A DNA stretch of 64,000 bases from contig NW_017264196.1 of NCBI RefSeq assembly GCF_001619985.1, forward strand, positions 1,674,001 to 1,738,000, given 5' to 3'. Below, one piece after another: positions 22,996 to 34,855 of the stretch. The notes under the pieces are model-generated. The model saw only the letters and a list, made by a program, of their open reading frames with translations, was not told the DNA's origin and ran no database searches. Position 1 is the first letter of the stretch; each line of letters starts with the position of its first letter. Made by a program: the position numbers and the translations under genes. The stretch comes from Xylona heveae TC161 (taxonomy: Eukaryota > Ascomycota > Xylonomycetes > Xylonales > Xylonaceae).

Positions 22996-25900
22996 ATGGC
23001 AGTTGGGGAGCCCCTATGGCGTTCTCGAAAACGGAGAAGGAGAAGGCAGCTTGCTGTCCCCGTCTCTGCGCGCTTGGTCCTCGATGACAAACTCTCCGGC
23101 GACGTTGGACTTTTGTCTGAGGATCTCTTTTCTGAGCTCTTTCGGGCTGATAGGATTATAAATGGTATATCGATAGTGAGCCTAGTTCAATATCTTGAGT
23201 GGATGAGCTAAAAGTGTCCCTCGCAACAATAGGTACGGAAAGTGACTGCTCAGAATACATCCGCCATATCGCGATAGCTCCCTGGGCGCCATTGTCCCCC
23301 GATCTGATCGACAGCAGCTGCTGGACGGTGCTGCCAGTGAAGAAACTCGCCCATAATGCCCCGACGGGTAGAGAGACAGTTCACTCTACCTTGAAGTTTC
23401 CTGCCGCATCTCTCGCATTACAGCGGTTCGCGAGCGCTTTACGGGCTGTTGCACCAGCGAAATTGGCCAGCAGGGCTATTCCGTCAATTGAAATCCGAAT
23501 TTTGGATGTCATTCCTCTCGCACTTGACTCGATCTATGTAACGGTTGATGGCGAGGCTTTAAAAAAGATGGAGGAGGCACATGGGAAATTTGGGGGAGGC
23601 TTTGGCGGATGGCCGATGCGTAACGGCCGGGCGACCAACGAACAAACAGTTTCAAAAAATAATGTTTTGAGCCGCGAAGGGGATAAGGCCAGGGTGTTCT
23701 CGTCAGACGAATCCCTAAGACAGGCAATACGCAAGGCACTCAAGGCCCCAAATGTTGTGCGCGCTGGCGATTTACTCCCGTTGCCTTTGCCTTCTCACCC
23801 TATCACTCATGTTCCGCCACCACCGGCAAGGATCACGCTGTGCGAGCCAGTTGCACAAGGCCGACTACTTCCACACACAAAGGTGGTGGTAATAAGGAGC
23901 CATCCGCGAGAATCTTCGGCGCGAAATGTCCTCCAGATTCCGGTGCAGCAACAGCTTGATACCTTTGCAGATGAGGACGATACTTCAAATGAGCAATTTT
24001 ATTCAGCAGCGGAGGACAAGGAGTCTTCAATGACTGAATCTGTGGTGGATGGTGAAGAAAATGTTTCAGAGACAGATAATTCGGCTCCTGGGCTTTCGGA
24101 AAGCGAGAGCGCTGACCTCTCGGACGACTCAATGGACGAAATGATTTCCTTGAGTGCCCCTACACTTCCTCCACATTCGTCCGGTGTACTGTCCTCCTTC
24201 ACTTCGGCGACTCCTAGGCCAGGAGGCGCTGCACATGGCGTTAGTACTCCCGGATCAGTAATCTCAAGCTACACCATCACGGCACATGGTTTTAGACGAC
24301 TTCCAAAGGACCACTTCAAAGTGCAAGGTTTGCTAAGGAAAATCCCGGATGATTTATTGCATCCACGGCCACTGATTGACGATGATGATGAAGCCCGTGT
24401 GTTTCTTGAGGTAAATATGCTTGCCAAAGTCGGGTGCTTTTCTGGGGACTGGGTTCGCGTTCAACCTGTTGCTGAGTCCCATAATGGAATAGAGCAATGG
24501 GGCATTTCGAGCTTTGGCCAGGATGGTGAGAGTGCGCAAGGTGCTCGTATCGCCAGAGTTTATGGTCTCCCAGAAAGCTATCCAAAAAAATCCCAACGCT
24601 ATCCTTTCAAAAAGTCTGGGGAGCGTCGCTTAAGTTCTTCAATTCTTTCTCCTGTGGATACAACCGCGAGGGCATATCTATCACCCATACTACTAGCTAA
24701 CCTTGGAGGACCTTCTCATCTGAGGATCTCGCCTCTTTCAACTTTGAAGTCTACTCCAGGCTCTCCACCCCCATCCCTAAAGAAGCTTGCAGCATCAGCT
24801 TCACCTCCTGCAGCAAAAGAAGTTACTCTCCTAAAAATTTCGACGCCACTTTCAACAGATCGTACTCTTCAGCCAAGCTTACTTAATGGACTGAAGCGTT
24901 ACTTTGAGCAGAAGCGGCGATTAGTGAAACAGGGCGATTTGGTCGCGGTTTCTATCGATGAGAACTTCGGCAGAGCCGTGTTCAGTGGCTCGAGTGTCGG
25001 AGAACCCGAAGGTGGTCTAGACGAGCTCATGGGTGGCGCGGTAGCTGATGCAGGCCAGTCGGTGGAATGCAAGAATGCACGTAACAGAAATGTGGCTTGG
25101 TTCAAGGTTGGGCCAGTGTTAAATGGCAAGCTCGATGCTTCCTCTAGGCTAGATGGCTCATACATATGGAACGACATGGCAGTAATCGACACCCTAAGCA
25201 CGCGCATGGTCCAGGCTGGGAGCGAACAAAGCGTCATTCCCAGCGCGGCATCGAATCCTTGGGAGTATTACATGGGAACGAAACAATCATCAGGAAGAAC
25301 TGGCATTTCATACGGGGATCCCATTTTTGATATGCCAATATCCTTTATTTCAAAAGCGAGAAGACGACTAAGAGAACTTATCGCGGCAACAACCAGCGCT
25401 CGTGCGATGCATCTGGGTCTGCCGCCCCTAGCCATTTTGCTTGTCTCTAACCAGCGCAGCATAGGCAAAGCGACCACAGCAATCAAAGCTTGCGCGGATC
25501 TAGGAGTACACCCCTTTGTGATCGATGCATACGACATCATAACGGAAGGGGGCGCATCTGGTGGCGACGTGAAGACGGAAGCTTTTTTGAAGGCGAGATC
25601 TGAGAGAGCCCTGGCATGTGGGCGAGAATGCACTGCGGTAATTTTGAAACGCATTGAGGCGTTGACTGCTGAGAGAATTTCCTCAGCTTTGAAGGAAATT
25701 ATTGCAGACTCAAGAGTCCTCATTGCTACGACGACAGATGTGGAGAAGGTTCCAGACGGCGTAAGAAGTTTATTCACGCACGAGGTGGAAATTTCTGCAC
25801 CAGATGAGAGTGAAAGAGAAGCACTTTTGAGGGACATCATCGAAGAGAAGGGCGTCAAGCTTGCATCTAACGTAGACATATCCTCTGTCGCCCTGAAGAC

Positions 25901-27881
25901 AGCTGCACTCGTCGCTGGCGATTTGGTAGATGTCGTTGAACGAGCGATCGTCGCGAAACAGGAACGAGTCGAGAAGCTAGCTCAGGACTCCGGAAGTCAG
26001 AGTGAAGAAGTTGAAATAACACCACGAGATGTCCAAATATCTGGGGGCGAGGCGGGACGCTGTCTGATCAAAACAGATTTCGACCTCGCAATCGACGCTG
26101 CACGTAAAAACTTTGCTGACGCCATTGGCGCTCCGAAAATTCCCAACGTGACATGGGACGATGTTGGAGGACTGACAAATGTCAAAGACGCTGTCATGGA
26201 AACCATCCAGCTACCGCTCGAACGCCCCGAGCTCTTTGCCAAGGGTATGAAGAAGCGGAGTGGTATCCTGTTCTACGGGCCGCCAGGCACTGGTAAAACC
26301 CTACTGGCGAAAGCAATCGCCACCGAATTCTCACTCAATTTCTTCTCTGTCAAAGGACCAGAGCTACTCAACATGTACATTGGTGAATCCGAAGCAAATG
26401 TCCGCAGAGTATTCCAGAAAGCCCGTGATGCGCGACCTTGTGTTGTCTTTTTCGACGAACTTGACTCAGTTGCACCCAAGAGAGGCAATCAAGGTGACAG
26501 TGGCGGTGTCATGGATCGCATTGTCAGCCAGCTTCTCGCAGAGCTTGACGGTATGAGCAACGGCGAGGAGAGCGGCGGTGGTGTCTTTGTCATTGGAGCT
26601 ACCAACCGACCAGACTTGCTCGACCAAGCCCTCCTCCGTCCAGGTCGTTTCGACAAGATGCTTTATCTGGGAGTATCCGATACACACGACAAACAACTTA
26701 CCATTCTGGAAGCCCTCACCAGAAAGTATTTTGCCCCTTTCCCCTTTTTACTCTCAACGAATTGTCACTGACCGCGTCAAACAGATTCTCTCTTCATCCC
26801 TCCCTCTCACTTGGTCGCGTTGCCCAGTCTCTTCCTTTTACCTACACTGGCGCCGACCTCTACGCTCTCTGCTCAGACGCCATGCTCAAGGCTATCACGC
26901 GGCAAGCTTCCGCTGTTGATCGAAAAATCAAGGCTCTTCCCGGAGGACCGGTCACAACGGCATACTTTTTCGACCATCTTGCAACCGAGGAAGACATTTC
27001 CGTCATGGTCACCGAAGAAGACTTTACCGCCGCTCACCGCGAGCTTGTTCCTAGTGTTAGGTGCGTAGTTTTGCCTTTTTCAATTCTACCATGAAACCCC
27101 CCCCCCCCCCCCCCCCCCCCCCCCTTTTTTTTTTCCCTTGTTTCGTTTCACGATTATCAAAGCTAAATATATCAAAACCTCCTTCAGTGCCAAAGAACTC
27201 GAACACTACGACCGTGTCCGCCGCACATTTGAAGCAAATGACGATAAAGATCCCAAGCAAGCATTAGAAGCCCTAGAGGCCTTGGAAAATGAGGAATATC
27301 AAAACGCCATCACTTTCACAACCAATGGTCCTGAAACATCTACCCCACCGGCTCAAGGCCTGCGAGCAACTGGCGTCGAGCAGATCCTGCCTTTGCATTC
27401 CCGCCCCAAACACACGGCACAGCGTCCACAAGAAACTGTTCCTTCAAAGTCCAAAGCAAAGAGCAAAAGTAAAACACAAAAGGGCAAGAGCAAATCCAAG
27501 GGAAAAGGGACGGCATCCGCACCAGCTGCATGGGACGCCGTTGACGGCGCTGAAGAGGATGACGAGGAAGATACCGACGAGAACTACGAAAGTGCCTATA
27601 CTGTCAACAGGACAGACCATGAGCACGTCGGCCATGACCGTGATGACGATGATGAAGATGAAGATGAATATATTATTCGCGGCACCCCTTCATCGGCTAC
27701 CACTACTTCTGCACACACTGCGCCCTTGTTTTCCCCGACAAGTACGGTGCCGAATCAGACAATCAGCGCCGCAATTAATGCTGCCGCGTTGAATGGCTGG
27801 GCTGCTAATACTGGTACGTCCGGGACAGGAACTGAATCTTCGAAAGGGAAAGGAAAAGGCAAAATCCGCGACGGCGAATAA
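22996..27881 (+). CDS. pex6: Peroxisomal biogenesis AAA+ ATPase Pex6
   Basis: Four exons (22996-23164, 23233-26725, 26785-27060, 27188-27881) give 1543 aa, with phases closing at each junction. The N-terminus has the fungal Pex6 pattern (RKRRRRRQLAV, ARLVLDDKLSGDVGLLSEDL). The D1 AAA domain is degenerate: its Walker A region reads LLVSNQRSIGKAT near residue 791. D2 is canonical, with GPPGTGKT near 1072, Walker B VVFFDELDSVAPKRGN near 1125 and the second region of homology GATNRPDLLDQALLRPGRFD. Pex1/Pex6 hexamers extract the ubiquitinated receptor Pex5 from the peroxisomal membrane for matrix protein import. A roughly 200-residue tail with KSKSK and acidic runs follows D2. Intron 3 contains a 28-C homopolymer. 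Confidence 0.94.
27097..27134. repeat. Homopolymer C28 followed by T10 inside PEX6 intron 3
   Basis: Twenty-eight consecutive C (27097-27124) are followed by ten T. The tract lies wholly within the intron 27061-27187, before the acceptor CCTTCAG. The opposite strand is G28. Length is uncertain because such runs are error-prone in sequencing. Confidence 0.9.
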
Positions 27882-28600
27882 ATGTTGAAAGGAGCAATGG
27901 ACACATATTCTTCCTCCTTCTAATGCTTCTAATGTTGTATTATCGTCAATTTCATGGAGCATGTATTCATGGATCCCCCTCTCGGGAGATAAACGTTATA
28001 TACCGTCCTGCCTAGCTGCCGTTTGCGCGGATCTTGATCAAGTATATAAGGTATATACAAAACATATATTCAAAATTAACGTGTAATCACCTCTCTCTAT
28101 CTCTCAACGTTTGGATTCTTCGTTCATCGTAATTTTGTAGCACCTGGCACTGGAAGATTGCGATTATAGATTTATTGTATTTATTTCTCCTTGCTAATTC
28201 TGCAATGTACGAGTATGTGAAGAGTGACAGACCATAAAACTGACAAGAGGGGATATCATTTATGAAAGAGAAAGAAAACAAGGAGAAACATGTCTTATCT
28301 AGATCTCTATGAGAATCTTAAGATTTGCATGTAGTAGGTTTCCATCCGGGGAAAGAATAGAAGAAGGCGGGATGCTAATGCGGATATGCTATAATGGTAG
28401 GATGAAGGTGTATGCATCATGTGCGACTTGATATCGTGAAATAGAATATAAGCACTGACCCAGGGGACAGTGCGCTAGGGTGGAAAAAGTCATTAGTTGT
28501 CCAGAACAACGTGGCAAAAAAGAAAAGTGAATAAATGAAAAATAGAGGGACAAGAAAACAAAAGTAAAAAGTTGAACAAATTGACCAGTGGCTTGAGAAA
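27882..28600. other. Convergent intergenic region
   Basis: This lies between the 3' ends of PEX6 (+) and the NCS1 permease (-). It is AT-rich and probably carries both terminators. No gene was seen. Confidence 0.5.
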
Positions 28601-30209
28601 TCACCGACCGATATACTTCAACTCGAGGTATCGCAGGGGAATGAAGGTGACAATGGTAAAAATAAACGTCAACTGGTTTCCGATATCACCGCCGTATTCG
28701 CCAATGTGCTTGGCAATCACGCCGACGTACCACGTCTGGACCATGCCGAGGATGCAGCCGACGATACCGATCAGAAAGGCGAAGAGACCAGCAATGCCAA
28801 GGGGCATCTTAGAAGGCGTGTCCCAGGCGTCGAGGTCATAGTTGTTAATGTTGCCATTGCGGAACACGTAGTGTTCGAGGAAAACAATAACGAAAAAGGC
28901 CGTGTTCCAGTATCCCAGCAGGGACAGGAAGTTTTCGAGCACGTCCAAGAGGTGATCTCGACCAGCGACACCGAGGAGCAGAATGCCGACAAAGACGAGG
29001 ATAGTCCAGAAGAAGCGGGGAACAGCCTGGAGGGGTTTGGCAAAGAGTTGAATGGACAGAGCGCCAGAGTACATGGCGATGCAGTTCATGCCGATGCCGG
29101 AGAGGACGAGCAGGACAAGAATGAACTTGGCGAAACCTCGAGGAAATAGAATGCCTTGGATAAGATACCCGAGTCCCTGGTCGTTCAGGTCCGCCCAGTC
29201 TTTGTTGATATTCATGGTGGTTCCGACGCAGCAGCCAAGCACCATGCCGATGGACGTCGGGATAGAAATGCCAAGCATGGTGTAGAGGAAGATTTTGACC
29301 TTGGGCGTGTTGACGGGATATTCGACATAATAATCGCATGCAATAGAGGACCACGATGCGCTGGAGCCGTAGACAATGGCGAGTAGGGACAGGACATTTC
29401 CCGAAAAGGTTGCGCCGCTCACGGTTGCAGAAGATTTGGGATCCGCATAGTGCGCAACTTCGCCGTACATGATCATGAAGATGACGAAAAAGACGGCCCA
29501 TGCGTACTTTTCGTACACAAGCACGCCTCGCAGTCCGATGAAGCTGAAGACAAGTCCCACCACGGCAATGATAACCACACCGAGCACCAGGGAGACGCGG
29601 CCGTCAGATACAGCCGTGAGAGCAAGACCGCCAGTGATGCATCCGACAGAAGACCAGCCGAGTTGCTCAATGACGTTGAGAGCAGCAATGATTGAGGCCG
29701 GATAGAAGCCGAAACTGTAGCGTGCAATGGCAACTTGTCGAAGACCAGTCTCGGGGCCCATGGTTGCGCACCAACCCTACATATGAAATTAGAATACAAC
29801 AAACATTTCCCATTTTCTGTGCGATCCATAATGGTCAACCCACCGTTACGGCTCCTCCTAGGAGCGAACCAAAAATGGTGATCAGAATAGATTGCTTCAG
29901 ATCCAATCCGAAAATCTGCGGGCCCAAGAAGCCAGAAGCAAAGCAGCTGAGGGTCATTGTACCGGATGCCCACAAAAGTGCCATGACTATTTGGCTAGGT
30001 GGATTGCGGTTCTCAGGCAGAACACGGTCCGTCGCGGCGGATTCGATGCCTAACTTGCGGTCCATCCATGACTCCCAGTATCGCATACGACCAAGTATTC
30101 CTCCCTTATTCACCGGAATATCGTCGCTGCTGCCATTGAGTGGTGCTGCCACTGGAATAACGCCAGACTTTTCCTGGGCCTTGCCCTCGGCGTCGTAGAA
30201 TTCAGACAT
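28601..30209 (-). CDS. fcyB: Purine-cytosine permease (NCS1 family, FcyB/Fcy2 type)
   Basis: Two exons (30209-29844, 29776-28601; 67-nt intron) give 513 aa. The start is ATG at 30209 (MSEFYDAEGK); a longer frame begins only at GTG. A hydrophilic N-terminus ends at GIESAATDRVLPENRNPPSQ, followed by about 12 membrane helices. Hallmarks are the junction block GGAVTGWCATMGPETGLRQ with AIARYSFGFYPASI, and ACDYYVEYP in mid-protein, typical of fungal adenine-cytosine-guanine-hypoxanthine/H+ symporters in the plasma membrane. FcyB relatives also take up 5-fluorocytosine. The substrate is inferred from the family. It shares a 1.7-kb divergent promoter region with the REX1-type gene. Confidence 0.9.
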
Positions 30210-31885
30210 TTTTTGGGCCGGTTGTTTGGTCGGTCTCACAATTGCACGACAACATTCAAAACCCGAGCAGTGGCGTTCAGAGGGCGGTGGTTCATTAATA
30301 TATTTTCTCGTCCATGCGGAGGAGGGCTCAGTGACCCACCCCCAGCTCGCATTAGTTTTAGGCTCATGCTTTTTTATCAGGCAGGTGGTAGGGGAAATCC
30401 TTGCAATCGAAAAAGTGCATTATCAACGCTGGCCAGACGGCACCACCGAACCAAAATTTGAACGGCTCCCGGGCCCCACCAACTCGTGGATGCCTCCCCA
30501 CCTATCGAACCATTGACAGGATGTGAGCCGATTTCTCCATGCCTTTGCACGATACTCCGCTATATTTGGTACGCAAATTCGCCGTTCAAATGACTGTTTA
30601 GATCAAAATTGAGATTTTTGCATCCTACTGTGGTCAGTAATTCGAGATGATTTTCCAGGCTTGAAGGGGGGTTTCCTTGGGTCCCGACCAAGATAAGGCC
30701 GAGTCTAAAAATTTGTCTGCAAGGTCTTCGGCCAATTCCTAGCCAGCGAGACGTCCCATTAGTTTTCTCCTGCGGCTTCCCATCTTTTCGCCTCCTCAAG
30801 TCAGCCGGCATTGTTACCTAGAGGAGTCAAGCCTTAGGACCAGGCAATGGTTAGACCAGCCCAGTCACTCTAGTCGCCGACCACGCTAAGCAAATGGAAT
30901 CTGGGCACCAGTTAGCTTGGCACAGCGAAGCCTTCTGGGCAAATTTCCAGACGAAAACATTGCCTTCTCTGAACTTTTCCTTTAATGGAAGGAGGTCTCG
31001 CGGTATCAGCGAAATCCATCCCACCAAGATATGAGTGCGCCACGAGGATAAGCATGCGATGTCGATCATAGGAGCCAAATCTCTCCGTATCACCTCTCAA
31101 AAATTGCTCGGAGGTCGCCTTGCTCGTACCCCAGCATGCTCTTATCTTGTTGTGATTTCAGCTGTACCAGTATACGAGGATCCACGAATCGACACTTTCA
31201 CTCGCGATCCAAGGGTTGCTTCGCTGAAGAGACTGTAATCGAGATCGCATAAACCACGCTATTGATGAGGCGTCACGCAAATGATCATATTGATTTCATA
31301 GCTCACATTCATGTTGATAACCTTAAATTGACATTGCAACGCTCTTTGTTGGAACAGCGAGCCTGAGCAGATGAAGTACTGCTGACCCAACGTAAGACTG
31401 AAGAGTGTCGGAGTCCTGAAATATGCATCACATATCTCGAAATTTTTATGCTGTTCAGTACGCCCATTTTGCACATCTGATCGAAACAATTGAATAATAT
31501 TTCGTCTGAAACTCCCGCACAGCTCACTGTAAAAACCCCTTATGTAGCATTACACACCAGCGTTTTCCCTTGCGGCGGTTGGGGACAGTTGAACCTCTGA
31601 TGGTGAAAGGAGAGTTTCGAGAAACAAACTTTCTCTGCAAAGATATCGTTTATCCTGTTCGTAGCTATTGAACATAATCGAATATTGGTTGCTTACGGAT
31701 TACAATCTGATCAATTGTCGTGACGATGCAGCAAAAATGGGCGAGAAGGAAAATCGGGGATCGGCGTAGGGACCACCGTCCGGGTAACGTAATGTGACAA
31801 GTTCCAGAAACTTATAGATTGATAATTTGGAAATACAACTGCTCTGGAAAACTCCATCAACGACTGTCGTATTAAAGCCATAGAT
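30210..31885. other. Divergent intergenic region, 1.7 kb
   Basis: This lies between the permease (-) and the exonuclease (+). Only short unconserved frames were seen. It should contain both promoters. Confidence 0.45.
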
Positions 31886-34466
31886 ATGGGCCATCATAGA
31901 AAGCGCAAGCATGCGCACTACCGAGAGGGCCAATCATCGGATTCAGCTTCGACAAATGGTTTCGGAATGGGACAGACATTGTCGATGCTGAAGCTGCCAG
32001 AGCTTCCCACCTTCAACCTGACGTCTTCTAACCAGGAAATCGTCGACAACTCGAAGCAGTGCGAAAATGATGATGCTACGAGCACGAACGATGTGGCGCA
32101 ACGGAAGTCGAAGAAACAAAAGGTAGACAAGAAATCGCGACATAATTATCCGACAATTACACATTCTCCTCACTCCCGACTATCTACCAAAGTCAAAATT
32201 GGCGACTTGCAGGGACTGGCATTGTATTTGATAGCCGACGGTACAGCGCCGCAATGGGTCTCTGTCAGTCACCATAAGTCCGTAAACAAGGTTGTGACAC
32301 TTATGGTGCCAGGACTGGAGGCTGGTATGTTCAATGGCGAGATCCCTTTGGGAGCAGGGCCTTCAGAAGTCGCTCCCGGAAAGAGTCTTGAGAAAGTCGA
32401 GGAAGGTGGCAGCACAGAGCAGGAAACGGAGGAAGAAGGAAAGAATCAAATCTCATCGTCTCCGGATGATTTCTATCCGGTAGCTCTGAGCTCTGGCAAT
32501 CTACCCGACCCTCTGAAGCCGCTGGCAGACATGTTTCCTCAGATTTGGCCAATTAAGACACCAGGTGACGACCGTTACTCGCGGATTCACTCGCCTCTAC
32601 ACGCGATGATGCTAGCACAATTACCAAAGGCGAAAGATGAGAAGAACAAGAAGGGACCAAAAGCCCCTAGAGAAGGAAAGTTCTGGGAAAACCAGCGTAC
32701 GCCGATAACGACCTTTCTCGCCACAGCGGAGGAACTACGAGAAAACGAATATCCCCTACATCCAGCGTTACTGCCGAGCGAGCAAGACCGAGTCGAAGAA
32801 GAGGAGCGGCGGAAACGGGCTAAAGAGACGGCAGAAGACGGCTGGGTGGATACAAGAGTGGACAAGTACGAAGATGGTGCCGTACCGGATGAAGATATCC
32901 AAAAGGGCAGCCTGACTGAAGGAAGGGAAGTGCTGGCGATGGACTGCGAAATGTGCAGGACAGAGGCCGGTATTGCTCTTACGAGAGTCAGCATTATTGG
33001 ATGGGATGGTGAAGTCGTCCTCGATGAGTTGGTGAAGCCAGAAAGCCCAATCGTCGACTACCTTACTCCGTAAGTCGAAGCCGTAGCTACCTGCTTGGGG
33101 CGTTACGCCAGAAGAATTAGTATACTGACGCATATACAGATACTCTGGTATCACCGAGGCCATGCTGGCTCCAGTAACGACCACGCTCAAAGACATTCAG
33201 TCTCGACTCCTAGAAATGTTCCACCCACGTGTTATTCTCGTTGGCCATTCCCTCAACTCTGATCTCGCGGCGCTCAAAATGACGCACCCGTTCATCATTG
33301 ACACGGCAATTTCATTCCACCACCCACGTGGTCCACCACTAAAATGCTCCCTCAAATGGCTTGCACAAAAGTTTCTCAACCGTGAAATCCAAAAAGGGCA
33401 CGGCAGCGCCGGGCACAATCCCATCGAGGATGCCCTTGCATGTCTCGACCTCGTTAAGCAAAAATGCGAAAAAGGAGAACGATGGGGCACAAGCGACGCC
33501 CGGGGCGAGAGCATTTTTAAGCGGCTCTCGCGGGCACAGCGACCAGATGCACCGCCGAGCCCTGACGGTCGTCCCGGCGCAGCCGTCGACTGGGGCGATC
33601 CCAGTCGCAGTTTCGGCGCGTCTGCCAAGGTTTGCATCGGATGCGAAACCGACGAGCAGGTCGTGCAGGGAGTCGGAACCGCAGTCAATGGCGACCCAGA
33701 CGGCAAGATTGTCTCTGGCGGAGGCGTTGATTTTGTCTTTGCCCGACTGCGCGAGTTAGAGGCTGTCCGGGGCTGGTGGAATAGTGGTCCCATTGCCAAA
33801 GCCGCAGCCGCAAGGGTGCTCAAGGAACTTGCAGACCAGGGGGTCGAGATGCCTCAAACTCAACAACACAACCCCGCTTCTCTCTCCTCTTCTACTTCTC
33901 CTCCTACGTCAACAATATCTCCTGATGCTCCTCCTCCTATCAATACTTCGACCTCCTCATCATCCCAACACCCCGCACCTGATCTCACGAATTCTACTCC
34001 CACATCGTCATCAGCTACCCCTCTTCCATCAAATTGCTCAGCCAATATGTCTTCTCTCACATTAAACCCTGCATCCACATCCGCATCGAACCTCCCCACC
34101 ACCACCTCTACCGTTCCGAACCAAGACCCTAATACATCTTCTTCTTCTTCCACCACCGAACCCGACCCCTCCATCGAAATCCAAATCACCCCCACCATTC
34201 TCGCCGCCGCCGTGCACCGCACCGTCTCGCATATCCGCCAAATATACGACTCCCTGCCCCCTTGCACTGCTTTTATCGTGTACTCCGGAACCGGCGACCC
34301 ACACGAGGCGTCCCGTCTGCAAGCCCTCCAGCAGCAGTTCAAGCGCGAATTCCAAATCAAGAAGTGGGACCAATTGAGTGTCAAGTGGACAGACACGGAG
34401 GAACAGGCGCTTCATCGGGCCGTCCGGAAGGCTCGGGCGGGTATTGGATTTGTGGTTGTAAAGTAG
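31886..34466 (+). CDS. rex1: DEDDh RNA exonuclease, REX1/RNH70 type
   Basis: Two exons (31886-33069, 33140-34466; 70-nt intron) give 836 aa. After a basic N-terminus comes a conserved fungal segment (APQWVSVSHHKSVNKVVTLM, MFPQIWPIKTPGDD), then the exonuclease domain: LAMDCEMC (D353, E355), LVGHSLNSDLAAL (Asp near 434) and AGHNPIEDALACLDL (His near 486, Asp near 491). These are the DEDDh residues of REXO1-type 3'-5' exonucleases. Yeast Rex1 trims 5S rRNA and tRNA 3' ends in the nucleus. A Ser/Thr/Pro low-complexity stretch (33850-34190) is followed by a conserved-looking C-terminal region (HIRQIYDSLPPCTAFIVYSG). It converges with the P450 gene. Confidence 0.88.
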
Positions 34467-34855
34467 CGAGTGGAGTGCAAAAGCGTGAGCTTAACATCGT
34501 CCTGTCCCGTCCTGCGATTTCGGAAGCGACAAGCTTTAAAAAAAGCTTGCTTCGAGGTTAGGAGTTGCAAAGCTTTTTGCTCATTGTAAGTCCAGCAGCG
34601 TGTCGGGCGAGTTTAGCAATGTATCGCGAAGTCGTAAGCAAAGACATAACAGAAAATGCTATCACGTTATGTAGAAAAGCAAAATTATAGATCAGAAAGG
34701 AGATGTCCGTTTGCCATATATGCTGTATAACAGTAAGGCTGCATCATGCTTTGAGTGGAAAGGTGTATGTACATATACAGCATTATACACTGACGAAAGG
34801 ATAAGCAAACTTTTTTAACCCAGAAAAAGAGAAGAAAAGAAGCCTCAACGATAAA
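34467..34855. other. Convergent intergenic region, 389 bp
   Basis: This holds the 3' flanks of the exonuclease (+) and the P450 (-) and is AT-rich. No gene was seen. Confidence 0.5.
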
